Positions 7,566-16,733 of a DNA stretch of 54,324 nt are shown here, one piece after another (position 1 is the stretch's first letter; each line of letters begins with the position of its first letter). The notes beneath the pieces were generated by a model, which was given only the letters and a program-made list of their open reading frames with translations, was not told the origin of the DNA and did not search any database. Where the stretch lies: assembly GCF_019334305.1 (NCBI RefSeq), contig NZ_JAHWGH010000006.1, positions 57,116 to 111,439 on the forward strand. Reading direction: 5' to 3'. Source of the stretch: Rossellomorea orangium. GTDB taxonomy: Bacteria > Bacillota > Bacilli > Bacillales > Bacillaceae_B. Both the position numbers and the translations under genes were made by a program.

Positions 7566-9114
7566 CGATGAAAAACATGTGCGTGAAGGGTTACTTTTAT
7601 TAGCAGAATGGGATAAGCATGGTATCCACACCATCCTGGAGGCGGAAGACGGGGACGAAGCCATCGAATTGATCACAGAGCATAGGCCGGAGATCATCTT
7701 TACAGACATGAGGATGCCGAAGCGTGACGGTATCAACTTATTAAAATGGCTTCATGCCTCTGACCTTACAAGTAAAACCATCGTTGTTAGCGGGTATGAT
7801 GATTTTGAATATATGAGAAATGCGATCTATTATAAAAGCTTTGATTACATCTTGAAACCGATCGAGCCTGATGTCCTGAATGAAACACTTGGTAAAGCCG
7901 TGAAAGAGTGGAATGAGCATGCACGATCAAGAAAATCCCAGGTCGAGGAAAACAGGGTCATGAATGAGGCAAAGCCTCTATACTGGGATCGGTTTTTTTC
8001 AAGCCTCTGTGCCAAGGAGAGCATTACGGCAGAGATGGTGGAAAAGGTCGAAAGAGAGTTTGGTGTTTCATTACGACAGATAGAGAAAACGGTTGCGCTC
8101 CTGCCGATCAAGCCGATTGTGATGAAATCCTTTCAAGGTGACAGGGACCTTGCATTTTTTACCCTCATCAATATCTGCAATGAGCTCTTGCGTAAGCAGA
8201 ATGAGGGGGTATGCTTCCGGAACAGCAATAAAGAAGAAGAACTTGTCATTCTGTTCTGGAATCAAAAAAACATACCGTATTTGCTAAAGGAAATCTATTC
8301 TTTAATCTATCAATATAGCAAGGTCTTTACCATTTTGGCACTTGGGAAGAAGTCGGAAAAAGTGAATGAAGCATACGAATCCGCTCTCGAAGTATTTTCT
8401 AGGCACAATCTGCTCGCCCAAAATAAGATTGTCACCCATCAGGATGTGATGGAAGGTTCGCTCCTTCATTTATTGGATCACTCCCATGAAATGAAGTGGG
8501 CGATCCGTTCAGGCAGCAGACAGCAGGTACACTCCCAGCTTGAAGAGATTTTCAGTCAATTGGAAAGCAGTCATACCCTTTCATTGGAGCAGCTAAAAGT
8601 ATGGGAGGATCAATTTGAATTACTTCGGAACAATTGGTTGAAAGAGTATCAGATCAAACGTCAGGAACCATTCTACAGGGGCATGGACTATTGGAACGAA
8701 GACGGTTCTTTTTCGTATAGGAAATTTAAAGAAGAGAAGTCAAAAGAATTTTTCGAGCTCATACAAACCCTGACAGACGTGAAATATCAGAAAGAAAAAA
8801 ATAATATGCAGCAGATCGAGGAATACCTGCAGCAGCATTACCAGGAAGATATCAATCTTCAGGAAATGGCCGACAGATTCTTTTTGAGCAGGGAATATAT
8901 TTCACGGAAGTTCAAACAGGATTATGGAGCCACCATCACGGATTATGTCACGAATATCCGGATGGAGAAGGCAAAGAAGCTCTTGGAAAATCCTTATTTG
9001 AAGATATATGAAGTAGCCTACGGTGTAGGCTATGGGAATGAAAAGTATTTCAGTAAGGTTTTTAAAAAACACGCTGGTGTCACACCAAATGAATACCGGC
9101 ATGCCCAAATATAA
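7546..9114 (+). CDS. YesN-type response regulator with AraC DNA-binding domain
   Basis: 522 residues. The N-terminal receiver has the acidic pair DDE, phospho-acceptor Asp54 in [11 protein letters not shown], and the SGYDD and KP signatures. A central region of unknown function follows. The last ~100 residues hold two helix-turn-helix units of the AraC family ([21 protein letters not shown] and [22 protein letters not shown]). ATG 7546 is chosen because GGAAGG lies 8 nt upstream; an in-frame GTG at 7537 overlaps that site. It is coupled to the kinase by overlap. It most likely activates the ABC operon and the catabolic genes downstream. Confidence 0.93.
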   Translation: MKAIIIDDEKHVREGLLLLAEWDKHGIHTILEAEDGDEAIELITEHRPEIIFTDMRMPKRDGINLLKWLHASDLTSKTIVVSGYDDFEYMRNAIYYKSFDYILKPIEPDVLNETLGKAVKEWNEHARSRKSQVEENRVMNEAKPLYWDRFFSSLCAKESITAEMVEKVEREFGVSLRQIEKTVALLPIKPIVMKSFQGDRDLAFFTLINICNELLRKQNEGVCFRNSNKEEELVILFWNQKNIPYLLKEIYSLIYQYSKVFTILALGKKSEKVNEAYESALEVFSRHNLLAQNKIVTHQDVMEGSLLHLLDHSHEMKWAIRSGSRQQVHSQLEEIFSQLESSHTLSLEQLKVWEDQFELLRNNWLKEYQIKRQEPFYRGMDYWNEDGSFSYRKFKEEKSKEFFELIQTLTDVKYQKEKNNMQQIEEYLQQHYQEDINLQEMADRFFLSREYISRKFKQDYGATITDYVTNIRMEKAKKLLENPYLKIYEVAYGVGYGNEKYFSKVFKKHAGVTPNEYRHAQI

Positions 9115-9130
9115 ACATGGAGGTTTTACA

Positions 9131-9856
9131 ATGGTAAACGTAACAGTATGGAATGAAAATCGTCATGAACAGAAGAATCCGAAAGTGAGAGAAGTGTATC
9201 CTGAAGGCATTCATGGTGCCCTTGCATCCTTTCTTGGAGAAGCGTCCTACAATGTGAAAACCGCTACACTGGATGAGGGAGATCACGGATTGACCGAAGA
9301 AGTACTGGAAAGCACGGATGTATTGGTTTGGTGGGGACATATCGCCCATGATGAAGTGAAGGATGAAGTCGTTGAAAGGGTGAAAGAGCGTGTCCTTGAC
9401 GGAATGGGATTGATCGTCCTTCATTCAGGTCATTTCTCGAAAATCTTCAAAACCTTGATGGGAACTTCCTGTGATTTGAAATGGCGTGAAGCCGATGAGA
9501 AGGAACGAATCTGGATCGTGGATCCGAGTCATCCGATCACGGCCGGTCTAGGGGAGTATTTCGAGCTTGAAAAAGAAGAAATGTATGGCGAGCACTTTGA
9601 TATCCCTGCTCCTGATCAGCTTGTGATGGTGAGCTGGTTCGAAGGGGGAGAAGTGTTCAGAAGCGGATGTACATATCAGCGAGGGAATGGAAAGGTATTC
9701 TACTTCCGTCCGGGGCATGAAACGTACCCGACCTACTACAATGAAAATGTCCAAAAGGTCATTGTGAATGCAGTGAAATGGGCATCACCGGTCGATCATG
9801 CAAGACCTGTATACGGTAATGCGCAGCCATTAGAAGAAATCAAAGGTTCTAAATAG
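9131..9856 (+). CDS. ThuA-like (trehalose utilization) protein
   Basis: 241 residues of the ThuA family, which has a glutamine-amidotransferase-like fold and is tied to catabolism of trehalose and other glycosides through 3-keto intermediates. Visible features: [10 protein letters not shown] near the start, [40 protein letters not shown], and near the end [22 protein letters not shown] 9131 follows catggaggttttaca; upstream in-frame starts would run into the response-regulator gene. It sits 16 nt after that gene and 13 nt before the first dehydrogenase, so all probably share a transcript. The exact reaction of ThuA proteins is not settled. Confidence 0.9.
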   Translation: MVNVTVWNENRHEQKNPKVREVYPEGIHGALASFLGEASYNVKTATLDEGDHGLTEEVLESTDVLVWWGHIAHDEVKDEVVERVKERVLDGMGLIVLHSGHFSKIFKTLMGTSCDLKWREADEKERIWIVDPSHPITAGLGEYFELEKEEMYGEHFDIPAPDQLVMVSWFEGGEVFRSGCTYQRGNGKVFYFRPGHETYPTYYNENVQKVIVNAVKWASPVDHARPVYGNAQPLEEIKGSK

Positions 9857-9869
9857 AGGAGGAAAAATC

Positions 9870-10895
9870 ATGAATACATTAAAAATCGGAGTGATAGGAT
9901 GCGGAAGCATCGCAAAACACCGCCATCTTCCAGAGTATGCGAACAATGAAAACGTAGAGGTTGTAGCCGTCTGTGACATCGTCGAGGAACGTGCATGGAA
10001 AATCGCTGATGCAGTGGGAGCGAAAGCGTATACAAATTATAAAGAATTACTGGCAAATGCTGAAGTGGACGCTGTGAGTGTCTGTACTCCGAACTATCTG
10101 CATGCACCGATTTCCATCGATGCGTTGAATGCAGGGAAGCATGTATTATGTGAAAAACCGATGGCGACTTCAAGGGAAGAAGCTCAAAGCATGATCGATG
10201 CCGCGGATAAAAACGGCAAAAAACTGATGATCGCTCACAATCAGCGCTTTGTTCCTTCTCATCAAAAGGCGAAACAGCTTATTGAAAGCGGGGAAGTGGG
10301 TAAAATCTACAGCTTCCGTTCTGCTTTTGGCCATGGCGGACCTGAAGGCTGGAGTGCTGATGGAAAGGACAGCTGGTTCTTTAAAAAGGATGAGGCATTC
10401 ATCGGTGCCATGGGAGACCTTGGTGTTCATAAGACAGATCTTCTCCGCTATATTCTGGGAGAAGAATTTGCAGAAGTCGGTGCCTTCGTTGAAACAAGTG
10501 CCAAGGAAAATGCCGATGTGGATGATACGGCTGTCTGTGTATTGAAAACCGAAAGCGGCACGATCGGTACCCTTGCAGCAAGCTGGTCCTATGTGTCAAA
10601 GGAGGATAATTCTACGATTATTTATGGAGAGAAAGCGATCCTCCGCTTAGAGGATGATCCGGTAAACTCTCTTATCGTTCAATATGTGACCGGGGAAGTA
10701 GTGAAATATGAGCTTGGAGGCATTCAAACGAATGACGAAGGCGGCCAGACGAATTCCCGAGTAATCGATCAATTTGTTCAAAGTATTCTTCAAAATGAAG
10801 AGCCTCCTATTACGGGTGAAGAAGGAAAGAAATCTCTTGAGGTGGTTTTATCTGCCCTGGAATCAAGTGAAACAAAACGGATCGTAAAATTGTAA
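9870..10895 (+). CDS. Gfo/Idh/MocA-family oxidoreductase (first of two in the locus)
   Basis: NAD(P)-dependent sugar dehydrogenase of 341 residues. The N-terminal Rossmann motif GVIGCGSIAKHRHLP is followed by VCTPNYLH and the family hallmark CEKPMA near residue 95. The C-terminal alpha/beta domain has GDLGVHKTDLLRY, which usually carries the catalytic His/Asp. RBS gaggagg lies 8 nt before ATG. It may oxidise a sugar or glycoside, for example at C3, as ThuB-type enzymes do. Substrate and cofactor preference are inferred from context only. Confidence 0.92.
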   Translation: MNTLKIGVIGCGSIAKHRHLPEYANNENVEVVAVCDIVEERAWKIADAVGAKAYTNYKELLANAEVDAVSVCTPNYLHAPISIDALNAGKHVLCEKPMATSREEAQSMIDAADKNGKKLMIAHNQRFVPSHQKAKQLIESGEVGKIYSFRSAFGHGGPEGWSADGKDSWFFKKDEAFIGAMGDLGVHKTDLLRYILGEEFAEVGAFVETSAKENADVDDTAVCVLKTESGTIGTLAASWSYVSKEDNSTIIYGEKAILRLEDDPVNSLIVQYVTGEVVKYELGGIQTNDEGGQTNSRVIDQFVQSILQNEEPPITGEEGKKSLEVVLSALESSETKRIVKL

Positions 10896-10912
10896 AAGAG
10901 GTGAATGCAGCG

Positions 10913-11953
10913 ATGACTAAACTTCGGATGGGCGTGATCGGCGTCGGGGGCATAGCCCAGACGCGTCACATCCCTACTTTTATCAAACTATCAGATTCTG
11001 TTTCGATTGAAGCGATCAGTGATATCAACCCTCTCACGGCCCAAACCGTGGGAGAGACCTTTAACATCCCCAATGTGTTCAGCGATTATCGGGATATGTT
11101 CGAGCATGTGGATGCCGTGACGATCTGCACGCCGAATAAATTTCATGCAGAGATCACGATTGCTGCCCTCGATGCAGGTCTTCATGTGTTTTGTGAAAAG
11201 CCGATGGCGATGACTCCGGAAGAATGTGAAAAGATGATTGAAGCGGCGGAGAAATCTGGTAAGGTTCTAGCCATCGCTTATCATTATCGCTTTATGAAGG
11301 ACTCCCGTGCTGCGAAGCGGGTGATCATGGAAGATGAGATCGGAGAGCCGATGGTGGCAAGGGCAAGGGCGATCCGCCGCCGCAAAGTACCTGGATGGGG
11401 AGTGTTCACCAACAAGGAACTTCAAGGCGGTGGCAGCCTGATCGACTATGGCTGTCACTTCCTCGATCTATCATTATGGCTGCTTGGAAATCCGACGCCT
11501 GTTGAAGTAACGGGTACGACGTATAACAAGCTTAGTAGAATGCCAGATCAAGTGAATCAATGGGGAGATTTCGATAAAGGCAGTTTTGAAGTGGATGACC
11601 ATGTGACTGCTTATATCAGGTTCGATAACGGTGCGTCCATGCTTTTTGAGACATCCTGGTCCGCAAATGTGAAGAGTGACGAAGAAAGCATGAGTATCTC
11701 AGGGGAAACGGGTGGAATCGATTTATTCCCGTTCCAGATGAACCAGATGAAGCACGGTATGCTACTGAATAGTGAAGCGGATTGGGTACCGGGGGAGGAT
11801 GACCCAAGTCTCCCTCAGGCCCAAAACTTTATCAACAGCTGTCTAGGCTTAGAAGAACTTATCGTCAAACCTCAGGAAGCCATGCAAGTGTCCCAAATCA
11901 TTGATGCCATCTACAAAAGCAGTGAAACCGGACAAAGCATCACATTGAAATAG
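10913..11953 (+). CDS. Gfo/Idh/MocA-family oxidoreductase (second of two)
   Basis: 346 residues with the same architecture as the preceding gene: Rossmann motif GVIGVGGIAQTRHIPTF, CTPNKFHAE, CEKPMAMTPEE, then GGSLIDYGCHFLDLSLWLLG. ATG 10913 lies 8 nt after AGAGGTGA; the GTG at 10901 is part of that site. The two dehydrogenases are diverged, so this is unlikely to be a recent duplication. They may catalyse successive or opposite redox steps (oxidise, epimerise, reduce). Confidence 0.92.
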   Translation: MTKLRMGVIGVGGIAQTRHIPTFIKLSDSVSIEAISDINPLTAQTVGETFNIPNVFSDYRDMFEHVDAVTICTPNKFHAEITIAALDAGLHVFCEKPMAMTPEECEKMIEAAEKSGKVLAIAYHYRFMKDSRAAKRVIMEDEIGEPMVARARAIRRRKVPGWGVFTNKELQGGGSLIDYGCHFLDLSLWLLGNPTPVEVTGTTYNKLSRMPDQVNQWGDFDKGSFEVDDHVTAYIRFDNGASMLFETSWSANVKSDEESMSISGETGGIDLFPFQMNQMKHGMLLNSEADWVPGEDDPSLPQAQNFINSCLGLEELIVKPQEAMQVSQIIDAIYKSSETGQSITLK

Positions 11954-11965
11954 GAGGAAGCGTAA

Positions 11966-12934
11966 ATGAAACTTGGTGTATTTACTGTATTATTCTCACA
12001 AAAGAATTTGGAAGAAATGCTCGATTATGTAAAAGAAGCGGGACTTCACGCTGTGGAAATTGGCACGGGAGGATATCCCGGGAATGCCCATTGTGACCTG
12101 GATGCCCTTTTGGAGAGCGAAGAAAAAAGAAATGAATACTTAGAGAAAGTCACATCAAGAGGGCTTCAGATCAGCGCCTTCAGCTGTCACGGGAACCCGA
12201 TTTCACCCGACGCTGCCTTCGCAGAAGAATCCCATGCGGCCCTTCAGAAAACGATCAAGCTTGCCGGATTTATGAACGTACCGGTCGTGAACTGCTTTTC
12301 AGGGACTGCAGGTGACCATGAAGGGGCAAAGCATCCGAACTGGCCGGTATCCCCTTGGCCGAATGAATATGGAGATATTCTTAAATGGCAGTGGGAAGAA
12401 AAGCTGATTCCTTATTGGAAAGAGATAGGGAAGCTTGCTGAGGAAAACAACGTAAAAATCGGTCTCGAGCTCCACGGGGGATTCCTTGTACATACTCCGT
12501 ATACGTTATTGAAGCTTCGTGAAGAAACGTGTGAGGCAATCGGTGCAAACCTTGACCCGAGTCATCTGTGGTGGCAGGGAATCGATCCGGTTGCAGCGAT
12601 TAAGATCCTCGGTAAAGAAAATGCGATTCACCATTTCCATGCGAAAGATACGTATATCGACCAGGATAATGTGAACATGTACGGTCTCACGGATATGCAG
12701 CCATACGGCAGCATCCAGACACGGGCGTGGTCCTTCCGTTCTGTAGGATGCGGACATTCATTGCAGGAATGGTCCGATATGATGAGTGCCCTGCGCACAT
12801 TCGGATACGACTATGTCGTCAGCATCGAGCATGAGGATCCGATCATGTCGATTGAAGAAGGCTTCGGCCGTGCGGTGAAGAATTTGAAATCTATCTTGAT
12901 TGAAGAACAACCGTCGGATATGTGGTGGGTGTAG
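11966..12934 (+). CDS. Sugar phosphate isomerase/epimerase-like TIM barrel
   Basis: 322 residues of the xylose-isomerase-like TIM-barrel superfamily (IolE, YcjR, tagatose 3-epimerase relatives). Metal-site segments typical of the fold are visible: IGLELHGG, GANLDPSHLWWQG, HFHAKD and VSIEHEDP. RBS taggagg before ATG; 12 nt after the dehydrogenase. Last gene of the catabolic cluster, followed by a terminator. Given two dehydrogenases next door, a keto-sugar epimerase is a plausible role; hydrolysis or isomerisation cannot be excluded. Confidence 0.88.
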   Translation: MKLGVFTVLFSQKNLEEMLDYVKEAGLHAVEIGTGGYPGNAHCDLDALLESEEKRNEYLEKVTSRGLQISAFSCHGNPISPDAAFAEESHAALQKTIKLAGFMNVPVVNCFSGTAGDHEGAKHPNWPVSPWPNEYGDILKWQWEEKLIPYWKEIGKLAEENNVKIGLELHGGFLVHTPYTLLKLREETCEAIGANLDPSHLWWQGIDPVAAIKILGKENAIHHFHAKDTYIDQDNVNMYGLTDMQPYGSIQTRAWSFRSVGCGHSLQEWSDMMSALRTFGYDYVVSIEHEDPIMSIEEGFGRAVKNLKSILIEEQPSDMWWV

Positions 12935-12942
12935 GGTTGAAG

Positions 12943-12973
12943 CAGAGGGTCCTATTATGGGGCTCTCTTTTTT
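12943..12973 (+). terminator. Terminator of the sugar catabolic cluster
   Basis: Imperfect stem agagggtcc/ggggctct with loop tattat followed by an eight-T run. Confidence 0.7.
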
Positions 12974-13007
12974 TGTGTGAGGCATGTTGGATTTACCTTT
13001 TATTGTA

Positions 13008-13130
13008 AAATGGCTGGATTATTAGTGAAAGCGGCTTGTTTTTTATTAGAAACGGCCGGATTACTCACGATTTCCGCTGGATTATGTGTGGAACCCGCCG
13101 GATTATGAACCATTATGGCTGAATTCACCC
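13008..13130. repeat. Phased ~21-bp repeat array A (ggctggatta family)
   Basis: Degenerate units of the type cggc(t/c)ggattat start near 13011, 13031, 13052, 13073, 13094 and 13116, so the step is 20-22 bp. Intervening bases are not conserved. There is no continuous reading frame. The same unit and step recur at 40526-40681. Confidence 0.65.
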
Positions 13131-13193
13131 CGCCACGGGAAAAGCCCAAGCATATAATGGAAGGTTCCGCTACAAATCCCCTTGAGGGAAATC

Positions 13194-13222
13194 AAAAAAG
13201 ATCCCTGTAAAAAGGGATCCTC
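13194..13222 (-). terminator. Terminator of the B3/4-domain gene
   Basis: On the minus strand ggatccct/agggatc forms a hairpin followed by TTTTTT; it lies just downstream of the stop codon. Confidence 0.8.
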
Positions 13223-13228
13223 TCTGAA

Positions 13229-13900
13229 CTATCCACCAACCACTTCAAACGATCCTTCGCCACCGTGGATGCTGATAAACATATCCATCAATGATTTCGT
13301 CAGTTTCTCGCTTTCTTCTCTGGAAAGGGAGGGCTTCAAGAAAATGATCTGTACGGCATTCTTCGTTTCTTCTCTAACCGGTGCACGGTCAGAGTCGACG
13401 AAGGGACTTCCGAAAGGTCCGTTCCCGTCACAGGCGACGATGAGGTTTTCCAGTGAATTCTCCCGACCGTTGAGTCCGGTGTACGTTTGACCGGGATCCC
13501 CGACTTTCAATGCTACTTGTTCTCCGGATAGTTGATCCTTATCGTATATTCCGATGGGAACTTCATATTGAAGGGAGAAGAAGTTGTTAAGGTCGATGGC
13601 AGAGTTAATCGTCGTCAAATAGTTTTGTTTTTTGACCCGGCGAAAAAGTGCTTCTGCTGAATGGCGGTAGCGATTCGGATCTTTACCAGTCTTCTTGAAG
13701 ATATCCCGCCACACGGCAATCCCTTCCAACTCAGTAACGCTTTTATCATGAAGATCAAAGAAGATTGATTCCTGGAAAAGCTGGAGCCGTCCCTTCAGCA
13801 TTTGAGGAGAAGAGCTGACTTCGATATGATGATAGTGAATGAATCCGACTTTGAAATCGGGGATTTTACTTGTAATGGATGAATCTATTGTGATTTCCAC
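13229..13900 (-). CDS. B3/4 domain-containing protein
   Basis: 223 residues related to the B3/B4 (tRNA-editing-like) domain of the phenylalanyl-tRNA synthetase beta chain, occurring as a stand-alone protein. Visible features: RYRHSAEALFRRV, NSAIDLNNFFSLQYEVPIG, GLNGRENSLENL and CDGNGPFGSPF.DS..A. Start is a GTG with ggaggg 8 nt upstream on the minus strand. Single-gene unit with its own terminator, convergent with the sugar cluster and divergent from queG. Free-standing members are thought to act on mischarged tRNA or amino-acid ligands, but no function is established. Confidence 0.8.
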   Translation of the reverse strand: MEITIDSSITSKIPDFKVGFIHYHHIEVSSSPQMLKGRLQLFQESIFFDLHDKSVTELEGIAVWRDIFKKTGKDPNRYRHSAEALFRRVKKQNYLTTINSAIDLNNFFSLQYEVPIGIYDKDQLSGEQVALKVGDPGQTYTGLNGRENSLENLIVACDGNGPFGSPFVDSDRAPVREETKNAVQIIFLKPSLSREESEKLTKSLMDMFISIHGGEGSFEVVGG

Positions 13901-13999
13901 TTATTTTCCCTCCACATTTGTTTTAAAATAGTTTATCATAATACACATTGCTAATTCACGTGTGCGCGTCGCTAAAAAATCAGGAAGGAGGTAGGTGTA

Positions 14000-15133
14000 A
14001 TGGATATAGATCAGTTAAAGCAGGATATCATTGCGTATAGTAAGGAGATTGGAATAGATAAGATTGGATTTACCACTGCCGATACGTTCTCGGAAATGAA
14101 AAACAGGCTTCTCCGTCAGGAAATGATGGGATATCAATCAGGCTTTGAGGAAAAGGATATTGAGAAGCGGGTGGAACCTGCTTTGATTTTTGATAAGCCG
14201 AAATCGATCATTGCCATTGCTCTTGCCTATCCTTCTAAAATGAAGGATGCTCCTCAAAGTAAGCGGGGAGAAAGACGGGGGATCTTCTGCAGGGCATCAT
14301 GGGGGACGGATTATCACCATGTGCTGAGGGATCGCCTTTCGAAGCTCGAGGAATATATCGTATCCAGGATTCCCGAGGCACGTTTTAAGTCCATGGTCGA
14401 CACGGGAGAGCTGGTGGACCGTGCCGTGGCAGAGCGGGCGGGCATTGGTTGGAGCGGAAAAAACTGTTCCATCATCACTCCTGAATTCGGATCCTACGTC
14501 TATTTGGGGGAAATGGTGACGAATCTTCCCTTTGCCCCGGATACGCCAATGGAGGATCAGTGCGGAACATGCAATAAATGCGTGGACGTCTGCCCAACGG
14601 GGGCCCTTATTGAAGGCGGACAGCTGGATGCACAGAAATGCATTGCCTTCTTAACCCAAACGAAGGGCTTTCTTGCGGATGAATACCGGATGAAGCTTGG
14701 AAACCGTCTGTACGGATGCGACACCTGCCAAACCGTATGCCCCGAGAATAAAGGGATGGACTTTCATTTTCATGAAGAGATGGAGCCGGATCCGGAAATT
14801 GCCAAGCCTTTATTAAAGCCGTTATTAACGATCAGTAACCGTGAGTTCAAACAGAAATACGGGCATGTTTCAGGGTCATGGAGAGGGAAGAAACCCATTC
14901 AGCGCAATGCCATCATAGCCCTGGCTCATTTCAAGGATACAACAGCGATAGATGATCTGATCGAGGTCATGAAAAAGGATGTAAGACCAGTCATGAGAGG
15001 CACGGCTGCCTGGGCCCTTGGAAAAATTGGAGGGGAAAAAGCCGAAGAAATCCTTCTTAAACATCAGGAAGTGGAAACAGATGAAGAAGTGTTAGCAGAA
15101 ATTCAGAAGGGTCTGGAATTGCTGAGACCTTGA
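14000..15133 (+). CDS. queG: Epoxyqueuosine reductase QueG
   Basis: Cobalamin-dependent iron-sulfur enzyme that reduces epoxyqueuosine to queuosine at tRNA position 34. 377 residues. N-terminal reductase domain (IGIDKIGFTTADTF, MVDTGELVDRAVAERAGIGWSGKN), then two 4Fe-4S clusters (CGTCNKCVDVCPTGAL and CDTCQTVCPENK, about residues 193-250), then a C-terminal HEAT-like segment (AIIALAHFKDTTAIDDLIEVM, RGTAAWALGKIGG) as in Bacillus YhbA. RBS aaggaggt. Same gene order as B. subtilis yhbA-yhbB-cspR. Confidence 0.95.
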   Translation: MDIDQLKQDIIAYSKEIGIDKIGFTTADTFSEMKNRLLRQEMMGYQSGFEEKDIEKRVEPALIFDKPKSIIAIALAYPSKMKDAPQSKRGERRGIFCRASWGTDYHHVLRDRLSKLEEYIVSRIPEARFKSMVDTGELVDRAVAERAGIGWSGKNCSIITPEFGSYVYLGEMVTNLPFAPDTPMEDQCGTCNKCVDVCPTGALIEGGQLDAQKCIAFLTQTKGFLADEYRMKLGNRLYGCDTCQTVCPENKGMDFHFHEEMEPDPEIAKPLLKPLLTISNREFKQKYGHVSGSWRGKKPIQRNAIIALAHFKDTTAIDDLIEVMKKDVRPVMRGTAAWALGKIGGEKAEEILLKHQEVETDEEVLAEIQKGLELLRP

Positions 15134-15140
15134 TATATTT

Positions 15141-15176
15141 GGATGAACTCATATTTGCCATGAGTTCATCCTTTTT
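15141..15176 (+). terminator. Terminator after queG
   Basis: Perfect 11-bp stem ggatgaactca/tgagttcatcc followed by ttttt. Confidence 0.85.
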
Positions 15177-15226
15177 AGTTTTGAACAGAGGATGGTGAGC
15201 ATAACAATAAGGGAGGAGGGAAGACG

Positions 15227-16105
15227 ATGATCAGAAAGCTGTTAATGGAGAAGGTCCAACATGTGATCGCTGAATATACTTCTCGAAATCAGTCAGATTA
15301 TTATAATGACAAAGTGACAAGAAAGAAAGAGTCATGCAGGCAGCGACACGCGGAAATTGTGAAGGTGGATGCAACAGGGAAGATTCAGCGTATCACACAT
15401 CAAAGAGACGAAACTCAAAGCATTTTATATGATGTTCACTATAAATATCTCATCAAACATGGAGACCTGCTCTATTTGGAAGAGGAAGTAGAGAATCGGA
15501 GCGGCGTCTTTTACAAAGATAAGATTTATGAAGATAGAGAGATCGAGGTCAAAAGAGATGAGGGTCTGGAAGAAGAAGAAGAGGATATGATTTGTGAAGA
15601 AAAGGACAGAGTGACGTACAGTTATGACCGGCTCAGTGCCGTTCAATATGCCGAACGCTGGTGGAACAGCTACAATCCTGCATATAAGAAGTTTGAGAAT
15701 GATTGTACGAATTATATTTCACAATGCCTTCATGCAGGGGATGCACCGATGCGGGGATACCCGACAAAGGGTAAAGGCTGGTGGATGAGGAATCAAAGCT
15801 GGAGCTACAGCTGGACGGTGGCGAACTCCTTAAGGTGGTATATCCCGAATTCGACGATTGGGCTTCGGGGAAGGCTTGTAGATGACCCAAAAGAATTGAA
15901 GCTCGGAGATGTGATCTGCTATGACTTTGAAGGGGACGGACGTTTCGATCATACGACTATCGTCACAGGGAAGGACGCAGCCGGTGAACCCCTCGTGAAT
16001 GCCCACACGTTCAACAGCCGGATGAGATATTGGAAATACGAAGACTCAACGGCGTATACGCCCAATATGAAATATCGATTTTTTACAATAGTAGATGACC
16101 GTTAA
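15227..16105 (+). CDS. yhbB: Amidase-domain protein YhbB
   Basis: 292 residues. The N-terminal half is charged and variable. The C-terminal ~155 residues carry the putative amidase domain (Amidase_6): YAERWWNSYNPAYKKF then DCTNYISQCLHAG, where the Cys is the likely nucleophile, and FDHTTIVTG with the likely catalytic His, then AHTFNSRMRYW. No signal peptide is visible, so it may act in the cytoplasm or forespore. RBS gggaggaggg. It lies between queG and trmL as in B. subtilis. Confidence 0.9.
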   Translation: MIRKLLMEKVQHVIAEYTSRNQSDYYNDKVTRKKESCRQRHAEIVKVDATGKIQRITHQRDETQSILYDVHYKYLIKHGDLLYLEEEVENRSGVFYKDKIYEDREIEVKRDEGLEEEEEDMICEEKDRVTYSYDRLSAVQYAERWWNSYNPAYKKFENDCTNYISQCLHAGDAPMRGYPTKGKGWWMRNQSWSYSWTVANSLRWYIPNSTIGLRGRLVDDPKELKLGDVICYDFEGDGRFDHTTIVTGKDAAGEPLVNAHTFNSRMRYWKYEDSTAYTPNMKYRFFTIVDDR

Positions 16106-16171
16106 GTGTTGTTCTATGTAGAAGAAATGGTATAATGTCACTTAGAGTTTTATGAATGAGGTGACATTGAC

Positions 16172-16645
16172 ATGGGAGTACATGTTGTATTATATCAACC
16201 AGAAATCCCTGCAAATACGGGGAATATTGCAAGAACGTGTGCAGCTACGGATACGACCCTGCACTTGATCCGTCCACTCGGATTCTCGACGGATGATAAA
16301 ATGTTAAAGCGTGCCGGCCTTGATTACTGGCAGTTTGTAAACATCGTTTATTATGATTCCCTTGAAGAGTTCTTCGAGAAAAATGAAGGTGGAGAGTTCT
16401 TCTACTTAACCAAATACGGAAAGATCCCTCACACGAATTTTGATTACAGTGTGGAAGACAAGGATTATTTCTTTATCTTTGGACGCGAAACATCCGGGCT
16501 TCCGGATGATGTCATCCAGAACAATCTGGATCGTGCCCTGCGCATTCCGATGAACGAGAATGTACGTTCATTGAACCTGTCCAATACAGCGGCGATTTTG
16601 ATTTATGAAGCGTTAAGACAAAGAAATTATCCAGGACTCTTATAA
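16172..16645 (+). CDS. trmL: tRNA (cytidine/uridine-34-2'-O)-methyltransferase TrmL
   Basis: 157-residue SPOUT-class methyltransferase that modifies the wobble ribose of tRNA-Leu isoacceptors. Motifs are complete: EIPANTGNIARTCAAT at the N-terminus, FIFGRETSGLP, and the C-terminal knot segment IPMNENVRSLNLSNTAAI. Known as CspR in B. subtilis. Good RBS (gaggtgacatt) before ATG. Terminator directly downstream. Confidence 0.95.
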   Translation: MGVHVVLYQPEIPANTGNIARTCAATDTTLHLIRPLGFSTDDKMLKRAGLDYWQFVNIVYYDSLEEFFEKNEGGEFFYLTKYGKIPHTNFDYSVEDKDYFFIFGRETSGLPDDVIQNNLDRALRIPMNENVRSLNLSNTAAILIYEALRQRNYPGLL

Positions 16646-16651
16646 AAACCG

Positions 16652-16688
16652 AGGAATGAAAATCATATGATTTTCATTCCTTTTTTTA
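16652..16688 (+). terminator. Terminator after trmL
   Basis: aggaatgaaaatc/gattttcattcct perfect stem followed by a seven-T run. Confidence 0.9.
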
Positions 16689-16733
16689 TTTGGCTTATAC
16701 TAAGGGGAAGAAACGAGAGGGAGAGAGTACATA

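Noticed and set aside
13008..13130. CRISPR array
   Set aside because: The repeated cores are only about 10 bp and degenerate, intervals of about 11 bp are too short for spacers, and no cas genes are present.
15930..15942. Further copy of the 12-mer in yhbB
   Set aside because: ggggacggacg matches only partly and encodes conserved family residues (GDGRFDH).
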